DNA of 64,000 nucleotides, from positions 233,615-297,614 of the forward strand of contig NZ_BSOT01000019.1 of the NCBI RefSeq assembly GCF_030160655.1, read 5' to 3'. This stretch comes from Agaribacter marinus (lineage in GTDB: Bacteria > Pseudomonadota > Gammaproteobacteria > Enterobacterales > Alteromonadaceae). Made by a program: the position numbers and the translations under genes. Positions within the stretch are counted from its first letter, which is position 1; each line of letters opens with the position of its first letter. Below, one piece after another: positions 18,890 through 27,901 of this stretch. The notes beneath the pieces are model-generated. The model made no database searches. It saw only the letters and a list, made by a program, of their open reading frames with translations, and had not been told where the DNA came from.

Positions 18890-19708
18890 ATGCCTTTCAT
18901 AGACTGCCACTGCCACATTGATTCGCCTGCGTTTGACGTCGACAGAGCGCAAGTACTCAAGAATGCAAAAGCACTCGGCGTCGAACAAATGATGATACCT
19001 GGTTTACATCTATCTCAATTCTCTGAGCTTCTTTCTTTAAAAAATGATTATTCTGGTACGGCGTATCCTCGATTAGATATCGCCTTTGGTTTGCACCCTT
19101 ATTTTTTGTCTGAGAATAATATTGCCGGCAACATTGAGCACTTACTATCGAAATTTTGCAAATATTGTACTCAATATGAATCGTCAATCGTTGCCATCGG
19201 AGAGGCTGGATTAGATGCAAAAACGCCGATAGATATGCAAGATCAAATTGCAATTCTAGTTGCTCAGATAGATGTCGCCAAAGTACTTGGCAAACCAATT
19301 GTGTTGCACCATAGACAAAGCCATAATGAACTTATTCGTGTGCTTAAACAAAAGAAATTCACAGGAGGGGGGTTAATTCATGCTTTTTCAGGTAGTTTTG
19401 AAATTGCGAAAACTTACGTGGACATGGGCTTTGTTTTAGGGATTGGCGGCACAATTACCTACGATAGATCACAAAAAACGAGGAAAACTTTACGCAGAGT
19501 ATATGAAGAACTGGGGGATGAGCACCTAGTGCTGGAAACAGATTCTCCCGATATGCCGTTATTTGGTTTCCAAGGTCAGCGTAATTCACCCGAGAGAATC
19601 CCTCTGGTAGCAAAGGCTCTTTCAAGAGTACTTGCTGTCGATATTGAACACATAGCGTTGAGTACTAGTAAAAATTATAGCAGAGTATTTTCTTCTCCGA
19701 CTTCATGA
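18890..19708 (+). CDS. TatD-family metal-dependent hydrolase, YjjV-like
   Basis: Protein of 272 residues. The TatD metal-binding motifs are present: DCHCHID at the N-terminus, GEAGLD, LHHRQSH, HAFSGS and LETDSPDMPLFGFQGQ. The last, with its PDMPL-GFQGQ stretch, is closer to E. coli YjjV than to TatD. Family members are deoxyribonucleases or D-aminoacyl-tRNA deacylases; the substrate here is open. Its 3' end overlaps the convergent ytjB by 34 nt. Confidence 0.85.
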   Translation: MPFIDCHCHIDSPAFDVDRAQVLKNAKALGVEQMMIPGLHLSQFSELLSLKNDYSGTAYPRLDIAFGLHPYFLSENNIAGNIEHLLSKFCKYCTQYESSIVAIGEAGLDAKTPIDMQDQIAILVAQIDVAKVLGKPIVLHHRQSHNELIRVLKQKKFTGGGLIHAFSGSFEIAKTYVDMGFVLGIGGTITYDRSQKTRKTLRRVYEELGDEHLVLETDSPDMPLFGFQGQRNSPERIPLVAKALSRVLAVDIEHIALSTSKNYSRVFSSPTS

Positions 19709-20265
19709 CGATAGCGAAACTTATACACCATGCGAGTTAACAAACAAGAAATGATCATCGTCAATAAGATGACCACAAAGGTTTGTGATAGCTGACCTCT
19801 ATTAAAATCTTGATGATGTTGAGTAATCTCTTCCCTGTTGAGGACTAACTTAATGTATCCAAGTGTTTGCAAAGAGTCGTCGACGATATCTTCAACAAAC
19901 ACCAAGGGGGCAACATCGGCATCATTTACCATTTCGACTACCGAAACAATACTTTCATGTTGACTTAAACGCATGCCGGTACTATCAAATAGCACTGCGC
20001 CTTCAACGAATTTCCCATCATTGATCACGTTTATATAGTGTGCAACTAATTCTTCGTCTTTCGATTTTAAGGGGGTAGCGACTAATTTAGCTGCTTGTTT
20101 GGTAAGCCCTCGCCCTAATTGTTCAGATTCAATCTTATACCATTGTTGCGCATTTTCACTGTGCATTAACCACAAATTTACCGCAAGCACACCGACACAA
20201 ATTAATAGTATCGCGCTAGATATTCGTGTGAATATCGCGTAATTGTTTGACTTTTTCGTCTGCAT
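19675..20265 (-). CDS. ytjB: YtjB/Smp-family membrane protein
   Basis: Protein of 196 residues. One membrane helix is near the N-terminus (about 13-31) and one near the C-terminus (about 160-178), with a periplasmic segment between that resembles a small sensor domain (EGAVLFDSTGMRLSQH). It is divergent from serB, exactly as ytjB (smp) is in E. coli; the family has also been named AhpA in Vibrio. The function is not established. The 3' 34 nt overlap the end of the tatD-like gene on the other strand. Confidence 0.75.
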   Translation of the reverse strand: MQTKKSNNYAIFTRISSAILLICVGVLAVNLWLMHSENAQQWYKIESEQLGRGLTKQAAKLVATPLKSKDEELVAHYINVINDGKFVEGAVLFDSTGMRLSQHESIVSVVEMVNDADVAPLVFVEDIVDDSLQTLGYIKLVLNREEITQHHQDFNRGQLSQTFVVILLTMIISCLLTRMVYKFRYRHEVGEENTLL

Positions 20266-20397
20266 CCATTTTTAGTGCCTAGTCTAACTTAGTCCAAAAC
20301 ATTAGAGTAAAAGCCAGTGTTTGCCAAGTCTTTTGGTTTACAGATGTTTGTATTTCAGTAAGATACGATGCATTAAATCCGACTGTTATGAAACTGC

Positions 20398-21450
20398 ATG
20401 TTAAATTTATCCTTCACTACATTAGAACTTGAAGACCTTTCACTTCCTCAAACGCTGACTTGCACTCGTTTATTTGAAAATTATCTTTTCGATGCGAAAA
20501 AGACAGGTAATTTCCTTACTTTGTCAATTGATCAAAATACTACGTTTCAATGGCAGGAGGGCGATAGTGGCGTTGATGGTTCAACTATTGTTGTTGTTGG
20601 ACAAGGGTTGAATTTATGGGTGTTAAGCCAATTGTGTTTCGCCATTGCAGGTAAAGATGCCTTGGTTGAATGCAGCGCTAGCAATTACTATATGACTTAT
20701 GCAAAGCAAGTACTGAGATTAACGTTTAGCGAGACAGTGTTGCCTTCACAGGCACAGCTATTAGATGTCGCTGAGCAGTTCCATGTCGATTTACATGTAA
20801 AACCTGAAAAGACTAGCTTGAGCAAACCAGGTCTATTGGTGATGGATATGGACAGCACCATTATTGATATTGAATGTATTGATGAAATTGGCGCGCTAGC
20901 AAACGTAAAAGAAAAAATTTCTGAAGTGACTGAACAAGCCATGCGAGGTGAAATAGCGTTCACCGATTCATTGAAATATCGGGTTGCATGCTTAGAAGGG
21001 GTCGCTATCGACAAGTTAAATAGTATCCGTAGTCGTTTGCCCTTCATGCCCGGCTTTTTAGCTACTATGCGGGTGTTACAGCAACATGAATGGTATTTAG
21101 CCATTGCGTCTGGGGGATTTACGTATTTTGCAGATTATGTGCAAGCGGTCGCCGGTCTGAATGAAGCACACAGCAATACTTTAGAAGTTAAAGACGGTAA
21201 GTTGACCGGCAAGGTGATTGGGAATATCGTAGATGGCGATAAAAAAGCATCAATATTAAAAAGCTTACAACAGAACCAAAATATCGCTGAGCACCAAACG
21301 GTAGCGATGGGGGACGGTGCTAATGATTTAATAATGATGGGGGCGGCAGACCTAGGCGTAGCCTATCACGCTAAACCTACCGTTCAGGAAAGCGCCGATG
21401 TGGCAATTAACGTTGGAACATTTGAGAGTTTGCTCTATATTTTGGAATAG
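20398..21450 (+). CDS. serB: phosphoserine phosphatase
   Basis: Protein of 350 residues. An N-terminal ACT-like region of about 135 residues precedes a HAD phosphatase domain with DMDST (nucleophile Asp150, acid Asp152), SGGFTYFAD and GDGANDLIMM. It carries out the last step of serine synthesis. It is divergent from ytjB, and the PilZ gene on the minus strand ends at the next base, so the two are convergent without a gap. Confidence 0.95.
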   Translation: MLNLSFTTLELEDLSLPQTLTCTRLFENYLFDAKKTGNFLTLSIDQNTTFQWQEGDSGVDGSTIVVVGQGLNLWVLSQLCFAIAGKDALVECSASNYYMTYAKQVLRLTFSETVLPSQAQLLDVAEQFHVDLHVKPEKTSLSKPGLLVMDMDSTIIDIECIDEIGALANVKEKISEVTEQAMRGEIAFTDSLKYRVACLEGVAIDKLNSIRSRLPFMPGFLATMRVLQQHEWYLAIASGGFTYFADYVQAVAGLNEAHSNTLEVKDGKLTGKVIGNIVDGDKKASILKSLQQNQNIAEHQTVAMGDGANDLIMMGAADLGVAYHAKPTVQESADVAINVGTFESLLYILE

Positions 21451-23988
21451 TTAGTCGACTGCATCCTGCTGGGGCAAGCGATACCGGTATAGCACTTCCT
21501 GTGTTATATCCGTCAAAAATATTGTCGCGGCAATGTCCCACATCCTTTCTTCAAAGTAAGTGGCTTTATGAATTGCGTGTTGTGATAAATATAGCAACTC
21601 TTGTTCAAGTCTTTCCATATCAGGCCTAAGCGCTTTATTGAATGTGACAGAAAATGCAAAAAACTGTCCGGATTCTGTCGCTGCCTTTACAAACGCGCGT
21701 TTAGCGCGATGCGTACTCAGTTGATATTGCCATTTAGCATATACTTGGTTATCTTTCCGTTTCTGTTTTGGGTCAAAAGACACATAAATTTCACTTGTGA
21801 TGGGTTTTGGGTCAAGACTCATCATCTTTATTGATTGACGAATAAACGCGGTACTTTGCATATCATCTTGATACAACCAAGATAAATTAAAAGACACTAA
21901 GTTTGCGTTGTGATGTAAGAACTTTAACCAACTTGCGCGCATTTGGTTAATTGTTGCCATCGCTGGCATAAATCCATTTTGTTGCTTTTCTACATAGATG
22001 CATGCTTGTGGGCTAGATTTTCCGTGTAAATTGCGCAGCGCGATTCCCATTCCTGGCAGTCGCTCTTCCTGTTCTAATGCTTGCAATTTATCAGTGTTAT
22101 TGCTTATGAGTTGACTGAAAAATTGTTCGGCGACGCCAGTTTCATCATCCGAAACTGCTTGAAGATGCAGTACTTGTTTGTCTGTATTAATATGTTTGAC
22201 TCTGTATTGCACATTTTTCAATTCAAAGTTTTGTGTGATTTCTTGTAATTTTGGAAAACTAATTTGTACCTTACTATTCATCCGTTGATGAAATTCTTGA
22301 TCGAGTTCTAATCGTAAACCACTTACTGAAAAATCTTCAGTAAAGCCATGGATTGCTCCATTATTAGTTTTTACGATTACTGGCGTACGCAAGATATAGC
22401 GAGTTTGACGACGCAATTCTTTCTGTTTATGCCGGTACGTTTCAACTGGTTTAGGTGGCTTATTTCTCGCATGGCCAAAGTACTTTAATAAGCGAATGTT
22501 TGATTTGTCCAATTTCCTCCGTTGATATACTTCTTGCGCATTTGAATTCGTGATGTCTGTGACAGTTAGCATTCCTGTTAAGGATTTTAGCCGCCCTTGT
22601 AGGCGTGGAGACAGGCGTTTGTTGAGTTTATCAATGTCTCTATTGATGCCATCTGGTACTGAGCTAGGGACATAGGCATCTGATGGGTTTACGTCACTGT
22701 AGGCCAGGTGGTACACGCGCCAACTTACACGGCGAGCGCCATACGACAGAAATGTCTCGGCCAGTTTTGGCTGTTCTAATAGCTCTTCAGTCGAGGCTGA
22801 ATAAAAGTATATTTTATCGTCGGCAATATGGTGAAAACAATAAACGGTTGTTTGGGGATAAGCCGCACTGTCTGACGTTAATTGCCTCAGGCGATTTTCA
22901 TTTAGAAGATATCCCAGCATTTGATGATGATTTTCGTCTAACCAGTAATCTAGAATACGTTTAGAGCAGCTATTTGTACTGGCATAAGCAGCATGTAATT
23001 TACCTTCCTCAGTTTTTTCAATAAACACCGGTAAGCCAGGAATCGTATTCGCAAAACTTTGTTCGTAAACTTTGCTGCTTAGTGCCATTTCGACATTGTC
23101 TAAATTGACTTTATAGCGCCGCTTTTGCAATTTGATTAGCTCAAGAACAAAATCCGTAAACTGTTCATTTGGGCTCGTATTTGGGCGCAAAAGGTGTACG
23201 CACGTTTTGGCGTTCCTGCCGGAAACACCGAGAATTTGGTATTCAATACTATCTCTAGCGATGCCGGTACTTCGGTCTAAACCTCGAAACACGACATGAA
23301 TCGGAGCTGCAACGCTGATTTTTTCGAGTGCTTCGGGGTCTTTAAATCGAATTTTTAAGCCATGAACAGATATATCTAAAGTGCTTGCATGTGCACTTGT
23401 GTTGTCAGTAAAAAAAACTTCAATGGCGACAACATAATTGAGTCGTTCTTCCTTTCTAATTGGAAAGTTGAGTAATTCTTGGCATGGCGTAACAAATTTA
23501 TCATCAGGTATTTGTAATTCGGTGTCTTGCACGACAACTGATTGCGTTTTTACCAAGTCCATTCTCCGCTTTTCTTCTTCTGAAAAGTTAATTACCCCCT
23601 CATAAACGCCAAATGTGTACTCACCGTATCGTTTAACCAGTTTCTCAAATTCGAATATTCCATTAACATGCAAGTAATGTGGAATACCTTGATAGTTGAA
23701 TAGCCTGCATTCATCATTTACCTTAGTACGTAAATCAATAGAACGAATACAAGGTTTTGCAAGCCGTTTAACTTCCATTTTGATCAAAAAACTAAGATCG
23801 CTTGCAATATTTTGGGTGCGACGTTTAAATGCCTTGTTAAACTCGGCATGATTGACCAAGGGCGCTAGAGAGTGAATTATTTCCCTATATGGTGAAAGGT
23901 CTGGTGTCATTTTCGGTTGTATTTTAATCAAAACTATTTTCCATGGCGTTTGGGGCCTATCATTTGTCGCAGCAATATTTTGCGTCAA
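21451..23988 (-). CDS. large cytosolic protein with two PilZ domains (PlzD-like c-di-GMP effector)
   Basis: Protein of 845 residues with two PilZ c-di-GMP-binding signatures. The first has Arg178/Arg182 with D-I-S-V-H-G at 205-210, the second Arg526/Arg530 with D-F-S-V-S-G at 552-557. Both keep the RxxxR and DxSxxG residues that contact c-di-GMP. No signal peptide or membrane helix is seen. The gene lies between serB and radA, the position of the PilZ gene VC2344 (plzD) in Vibrio cholerae as I recall it. The rest (about 1-170 and 600-845) shows no domain I recognise. The start is uncertain; Met27 is an alternative. Confidence 0.8.
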   Translation of the reverse strand: MTQNIAATNDRPQTPWKIVLIKIQPKMTPDLSPYREIIHSLAPLVNHAEFNKAFKRRTQNIASDLSFLIKMEVKRLAKPCIRSIDLRTKVNDECRLFNYQGIPHYLHVNGIFEFEKLVKRYGEYTFGVYEGVINFSEEEKRRMDLVKTQSVVVQDTELQIPDDKFVTPCQELLNFPIRKEERLNYVVAIEVFFTDNTSAHASTLDISVHGLKIRFKDPEALEKISVAAPIHVVFRGLDRSTGIARDSIEYQILGVSGRNAKTCVHLLRPNTSPNEQFTDFVLELIKLQKRRYKVNLDNVEMALSSKVYEQSFANTIPGLPVFIEKTEEGKLHAAYASTNSCSKRILDYWLDENHHQMLGYLLNENRLRQLTSDSAAYPQTTVYCFHHIADDKIYFYSASTEELLEQPKLAETFLSYGARRVSWRVYHLAYSDVNPSDAYVPSSVPDGINRDIDKLNKRLSPRLQGRLKSLTGMLTVTDITNSNAQEVYQRRKLDKSNIRLLKYFGHARNKPPKPVETYRHKQKELRRQTRYILRTPVIVKTNNGAIHGFTEDFSVSGLRLELDQEFHQRMNSKVQISFPKLQEITQNFELKNVQYRVKHINTDKQVLHLQAVSDDETGVAEQFFSQLISNNTDKLQALEQEERLPGMGIALRNLHGKSSPQACIYVEKQQNGFMPAMATINQMRASWLKFLHHNANLVSFNLSWLYQDDMQSTAFIRQSIKMMSLDPKPITSEIYVSFDPKQKRKDNQVYAKWQYQLSTHRAKRAFVKAATESGQFFAFSVTFNKALRPDMERLEQELLYLSQHAIHKATYFEERMWDIAATIFLTDITQEVLYRYRLPQQDAVD

Positions 23989-24091
23989 AGAACGATAGAC
24001 CCTTAGGTTATCGGAAAAATGCGAGAAAACTTTGATTATTCAATTTAGCTTATTTGGGCTTACCAAAAAATAAGGCCGCGACGGAGTAGTA

Positions 24092-25456
24092 ATGGCGAAG
24101 AAGAAAACAGCGTATGTTTGCAATCAATGTGGCTCAGAACATTTTCAGTGGCAGGGACAGTGTAAAGACTGCGCAGAGTGGAATACCTTGACAGAATTTG
24201 TCGTCCAAAGCGCAAACGATAGACGTCCTGTTAGTTACTCCGGTTTTTCAGGTAACACGAAAGCCAAGGTTGAAGTCCTTAAGGACATTGATTTGGCCGC
24301 TTTGCCTCGTTTTACCTCAGGCTTTAAAGAGTTAGATCGAGTGCTTGGTGGCGGCATTGTGCCCGGCGCGGCGATGCTGATTGGCGGCTCGCCAGGTGCG
24401 GGTAAATCGACGCTATTGTTACAAGTTATGTGTTATTTGGCTGAGAAGGGGAGTGTCTTGTATGTGACAGGCGAGGAGTCCTTGCAGCAAGTCGCGATGC
24501 GAGCTAAACGTCTCCAATTACCCGATGATAAGTTAAAGCTCTTAGCTGAAACAAATGTGGATACTATATGCCAATTGGCGATAGAGAATAAACCTAATGT
24601 GATGGTTATCGATTCTATACAAGTGATGAGTATTGCTGATATTCAATCAGCCCCAGGCGGTGTGTCACAAGTGCGAGAATGCGCAGCGGCGTTAACACGA
24701 TTTGCTAAACAGCATCATATCGCAATGTTCATTGTCGGCCATGTTACAAAAGACGGAAGTCTTGCCGGACCTAAAGTACTCGAACACTGTATCGATTGTT
24801 CAATGATGCTTGAAGGGGAGAGTGACGGACGTTATCGCACCTTGCGTGGCACAAAAAATCGCTTTGGTGCAATTAACGAGCTTGGCGTTTTTGGTATGAC
24901 AGAACTCGGCATGAAGGAAGTCTCGAATCCATCGGCCATTTTCTTGAGTAAACAGCAGGCACCATCAGCAGGCAGTATCGTGATGTCGGTATGGGAGGGG
25001 ACCCGCCCGTTATTGGTAGAAATACAGGCGCTTGTTGATTACAGTCAGATGTCACATCCGCGTCGGGTCACTGTCGGTCTAGACCAGAATCGCTTAGCAA
25101 TACTCTTGGCGGTGATGCATAGACATGGCGGGATTCAGATGAATGACCAAGATGTGTTTGTGAATGTAGTTGGCGGAGTTAAAGTTACTGAAACCAGTGC
25201 GGATTTAGCCGTGATGCTGGCGATGTTGTCAAGTTTTAAAAATACAATATTGCCGCAGGGTGTCATTGCGTTTGGCGAAGTCGGTTTGTCGGGTGAAATT
25301 AGACCCGTACCAAATGGTACTGAGCGTATTGCTGAAGCGGCGAAGCATGGTTTTACTAAAGCAATAGTACCGAAAGCAAATGTACCTAAGCAGAAGATTG
25401 ATGGTATTGAAGTGGTTCCGATTGTGAAATTAAATGACGCTTTGGAAGCGATATGA
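24092..25456 (+). CDS. radA: DNA repair protein RadA
   Basis: Protein of 454 residues. An N-terminal C4 zinc finger (CNQCGSEH...CKDC) is followed by a RecA-like core with Walker A GGSPGAGKST, the RadA-specific KNRFG motif (KNRFGAINELGVFGM) and a C-terminal Lon-protease-like domain (FGEVGLSGEIRPV). It is a DnaB-type helicase that drives branch migration in recombination. It is divergent from the PilZ gene with about 100 bp between. Confidence 0.96.
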   Translation: MAKKKTAYVCNQCGSEHFQWQGQCKDCAEWNTLTEFVVQSANDRRPVSYSGFSGNTKAKVEVLKDIDLAALPRFTSGFKELDRVLGGGIVPGAAMLIGGSPGAGKSTLLLQVMCYLAEKGSVLYVTGEESLQQVAMRAKRLQLPDDKLKLLAETNVDTICQLAIENKPNVMVIDSIQVMSIADIQSAPGGVSQVRECAAALTRFAKQHHIAMFIVGHVTKDGSLAGPKVLEHCIDCSMMLEGESDGRYRTLRGTKNRFGAINELGVFGMTELGMKEVSNPSAIFLSKQQAPSAGSIVMSVWEGTRPLLVEIQALVDYSQMSHPRRVTVGLDQNRLAILLAVMHRHGGIQMNDQDVFVNVVGGVKVTETSADLAVMLAMLSSFKNTILPQGVIAFGEVGLSGEIRPVPNGTERIAEAAKHGFTKAIVPKANVPKQKIDGIEVVPIVKLNDALEAI

Positions 25457-25616
25457 ATTATTTAAGCGATTGTTTTTAAAAATATTTTTGTTTCACACTT
25501 TAACACTAGCATCGAAGATGAGACATTTGCGAAGTATTTTTGTACAATAGACGCATACATCGTGACTAAAACTCATGTCAGACAACGTGGATAAAATAAT
25601 ATAAAAGGAGAGCGAC

Positions 25617-25871
25617 TTGAGAGTTCCATCGTATTTTATTCCTATACGAGCGCAAAAAACTAAACTGCCTAGTCGTCCTCCCGTCAGTTTAGATAAATCT
25701 GAAACTGATACAGACGTAATGAAACAAGAGGGAGTTATTCACGCTAAAATTGATGAAAAAAGAGAAGGCGGGGATCGTCGGAAGCGAAATCAAAAAGTGT
25801 TGCTCGATACACGCTCTGGACGAGACCGACGTTTTGATAGAGCGAACCCCTCTATAGACGTCAAGGCGTAA
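25617..25871 (+). CDS. small basic protein of unknown function with RDRR motifs
   Basis: Protein of 84 residues that I do not recognise as a named family. It starts with TTG, with AAAGGAGAG 6-7 nt upstream, a strong ribosome site that supports translation. The C-terminal half is highly charged, with two spaced motifs, GGDRRKRN and SGRDRRFDR, of a type seen in many small gammaproteobacterial proteins. There is no signal peptide or membrane segment. It follows radA after 160 nt in which I see nothing clear. It ends one base before the convergent yjeH-like gene. Confidence 0.6.
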   Translation: MRVPSYFIPIRAQKTKLPSRPPVSLDKSETDTDVMKQEGVIHAKIDEKREGGDRRKRNQKVLLDTRSGRDRRFDRANPSIDVKA

Positions 25872-25872
25872 A

Positions 25873-27141
25873 CTATTGTGCTGACTCGTGACTAAGGTGT
25901 TTTACATATTTTGCTTTTACGATGGGCAAAAGCATCATTAATAGTAAAAGCGCGTAAATCATTTTCCAAGCTAAACTGACGGCAAGTACAATACAGACAG
26001 CTAATCCAACGACAATCAACGATAAATACTTCCGTGGCAACAGTTTTATTGCGCTTATCATTGACACTGCATAAATAAGTACGAATACGCCATTACATAA
26101 GCCCACCAGTATCTCTAAGTCGAGTGAGAAAATATGGGATACAGTAAGTACTACTAGCATTATCATGGTCAAATGTTTTAACGCGACATTCGCCACGCCA
26201 TTTGAGTTTTGCCGGCTGTAAGCGCTCAGTAAAAGTTTTTGATTGCTCAAACTTTGCATTAATTTGCAGCAACTTGCAGTGTAGACATTCACTGTTGCCA
26301 ACCCGCCCGCAATCCCCAATATTCCGATGATAATATGACCGCCGCTGCCCATCAGTGTGTTAAATACTTCAACGATAGCCAAGTTGCTACTAGTAGGAAC
26401 ATGCGTAATTAAGAATGTACAGGCGACGTAAATTAGACCGACAACGATTGTGGCAATGATGATGGCAGGTGTCATGTTTTTCTTCGGGTTTTTAAACTCG
26501 GTGGACAAATGCGCCATTGCTTCAATACCAAGAAAACTCCAAAATGCGAGCCCTGCGGCAGGCAAAATACTTAACACGGTTTTATCTTCAATATGGCTTT
26601 GTATATGCAAAATACTTTGGTGTGAGGCCGCGTCGAAAGACATAAAATAACGGAGGAGTAGTGCGACTACCACAATCACTATTAATAACGTAAGTAGTAG
26701 TTGAATACTCGCAGCTAAGCTTACTCCTCTGATATTTAGTAGGTAAATGCTAAAAATAAAGCCATATTGAATAAGTAGGGCAATGTTTTCATTAAACATC
26801 ATGAGACCATCGACAAATTGATAGGTCATTATCAACGCCGCTGGGGCGCCAATAGGCACGACTAATAAGAAGCTTAAACCTAATGCTTGCCCTTTTACTT
26901 TTCCGAACGCTAGTTCAACAAAATTGGCAGGGCCTCCAGCATGAGGATATTTGGCGCAAAGACGAGCGAATATTAGGGCTATGGGTAATATGCTGAGTGT
27001 GAGCAGTGACCATGCCCAAATAGCATGTTGTCCCGCTATATCAATGGTCATTTGTGGCAGAATAAACACGCTGGTACCTAAAAGCGTTGTCGCCAACAGA
27101 CCTGCACCTTGCCATGTACCCAGAGTACCTGTTTTGTTCAC
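25873..27141 (-). CDS. yjeH: APC-family amino-acid exporter, YjeH-like
   Basis: Protein of 422 residues with about 12 membrane helices. It aligns well with E. coli YjeH, an exporter of L-methionine and branched-chain amino acids: N-terminal GTWQGAGLLATTLLGTSVF, PHAGGPANFVELAFG, LLVVPIGAPAAL, and FWSFLGIEAMAHLSTEFKNPKKN. It starts with GTG at 27141, with AGAGGAA upstream. It is divergent from an Lrp-type regulator, which is the likely controller. The exact substrate is inferred. Confidence 0.85.
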   Translation of the reverse strand: MNKTGTLGTWQGAGLLATTLLGTSVFILPQMTIDIAGQHAIWAWSLLTLSILPIALIFARLCAKYPHAGGPANFVELAFGKVKGQALGLSFLLVVPIGAPAALIMTYQFVDGLMMFNENIALLIQYGFIFSIYLLNIRGVSLAASIQLLLTLLIVIVVVALLLRYFMSFDAASHQSILHIQSHIEDKTVLSILPAAGLAFWSFLGIEAMAHLSTEFKNPKKNMTPAIIIATIVVGLIYVACTFLITHVPTSSNLAIVEVFNTLMGSGGHIIIGILGIAGGLATVNVYTASCCKLMQSLSNQKLLLSAYSRQNSNGVANVALKHLTMIMLVVLTVSHIFSLDLEILVGLCNGVFVLIYAVSMISAIKLLPRKYLSLIVVGLAVCIVLAVSLAWKMIYALLLLMMLLPIVKAKYVKHLSHESAQ

Positions 27142-27238
27142 TACGAATTCCTCTACGCATTGATATTATTAATATATTGTAAATGCTATTTGATGAGCAA
27201 ACTGTCGAAATTACCAGGCAGTCAGACGGCTTTTTCTT

Positions 27239-27275
27239 CATTTTGACGGAATTACATTATTTTTACGTCAAAATG
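27239..27275. promoter_or_regulatory. 10-bp perfect inverted repeat, candidate operator between yjeH and the Lrp-type gene
   Basis: CATTTTGACG at 27239-27248 and CGTCAAAATG at 27266-27275 are exact reverse complements with a 17-nt AT-rich spacer, so the half-sites are centred 27 bp apart. The element sits in the 244-bp divergent region, 97 nt from the yjeH start and 110 nt from the regulator start. Lrp/AsnC proteins bind paired sites and often control a divergent transporter. Binding by this regulator is inference. Confidence 0.55.
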
Positions 27276-27385
27276 TTGTGAATAGTATTTAAGCACGTTA
27301 AAATTTTTGTTTAATATGCAATAGAGGTGTAATAGAACCGTAGCTCACATTTCCCCCTGAGCTAAGGCGTTGCTTACTGAGATAA

Positions 27386-27805
27386 ATGATGGATAAATTT
27401 GATCAAGAGATTCTCGATGTATTAAAGGAAAATGCTAGAACAAGTGTATCTTCCATTGCGCAAAGGGTAAGTCTGTCTCGTTCTTCAGTATCTGAGCGGA
27501 TTAAGAAACTCGAACAGAAGCGAGTTATTAAAGGTTATCAAGTCTTACTGTCGGAATCTCAAAAAAGTGGGGTCAGTGTGTATTTTGAGATTCAGCATAA
27601 GTGCGCCAGATGTGCAGATCTTATTCCATTCATTCGCAAAATACCGGAGGTGATTAAGTGTCAAGGTATCACCGGTGATATGGATTTATTGATATTTGTC
27701 AGTGCTCCTTCAATGCAGCGTATTCATGAGATACGAGAATCGTTAGATGCGTCTGACGACATTATAAAAATAAAAACGCATGTCGTCATGAGCGATTGGG
27801 TCTAG
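27386..27805 (+). CDS. Lrp/AsnC-family transcriptional regulator
   Basis: Protein of 139 residues. An N-terminal helix-turn-helix (about 20-45, SIAQRVSLSRSSVSERIKKLE) is followed by a RAM ligand-binding domain (CQGITGDMDLLIFVSAPSM). It is shorter than Lrp itself (164) and has several Cys (HKCARCADL, VIKC) in the linker region. Met2 is an equally good start. It is divergent from the amino-acid exporter, which suggests it senses an amino acid and induces export, much as other Lrp-type regulators control neighbouring exporters. Confidence 0.88.
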   Translation: MMDKFDQEILDVLKENARTSVSSIAQRVSLSRSSVSERIKKLEQKRVIKGYQVLLSESQKSGVSVYFEIQHKCARCADLIPFIRKIPEVIKCQGITGDMDLLIFVSAPSMQRIHEIRESLDASDDIIKIKTHVVMSDWV

Positions 27806-27824
27806 TGCGTGTCGGTTGGATAAA

Positions 27825-27863
27825 AGTAAGCCTACTCTAGGTTTGTCCTAGTGCAGACTTACT
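27825..27863 (-). terminator. interrupted hairpin between lrp-type gene and ettA
   Basis: Outer arms AGTAAG/CTTACT (27825-27830 and 27858-27863) and inner arms CTAGG/CCTAG (27837-27841 and 27847-27851) form a bulged stem in the convergent gap. On the minus strand it is followed by TTTTA, so it may end ettA transcription. The prediction is moderate because of the unpaired middle. Confidence 0.35.
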
Positions 27864-27901
27864 ATTCCTAATAAAGAAAGTAATTAACGTAATTAGATTA
27901 A

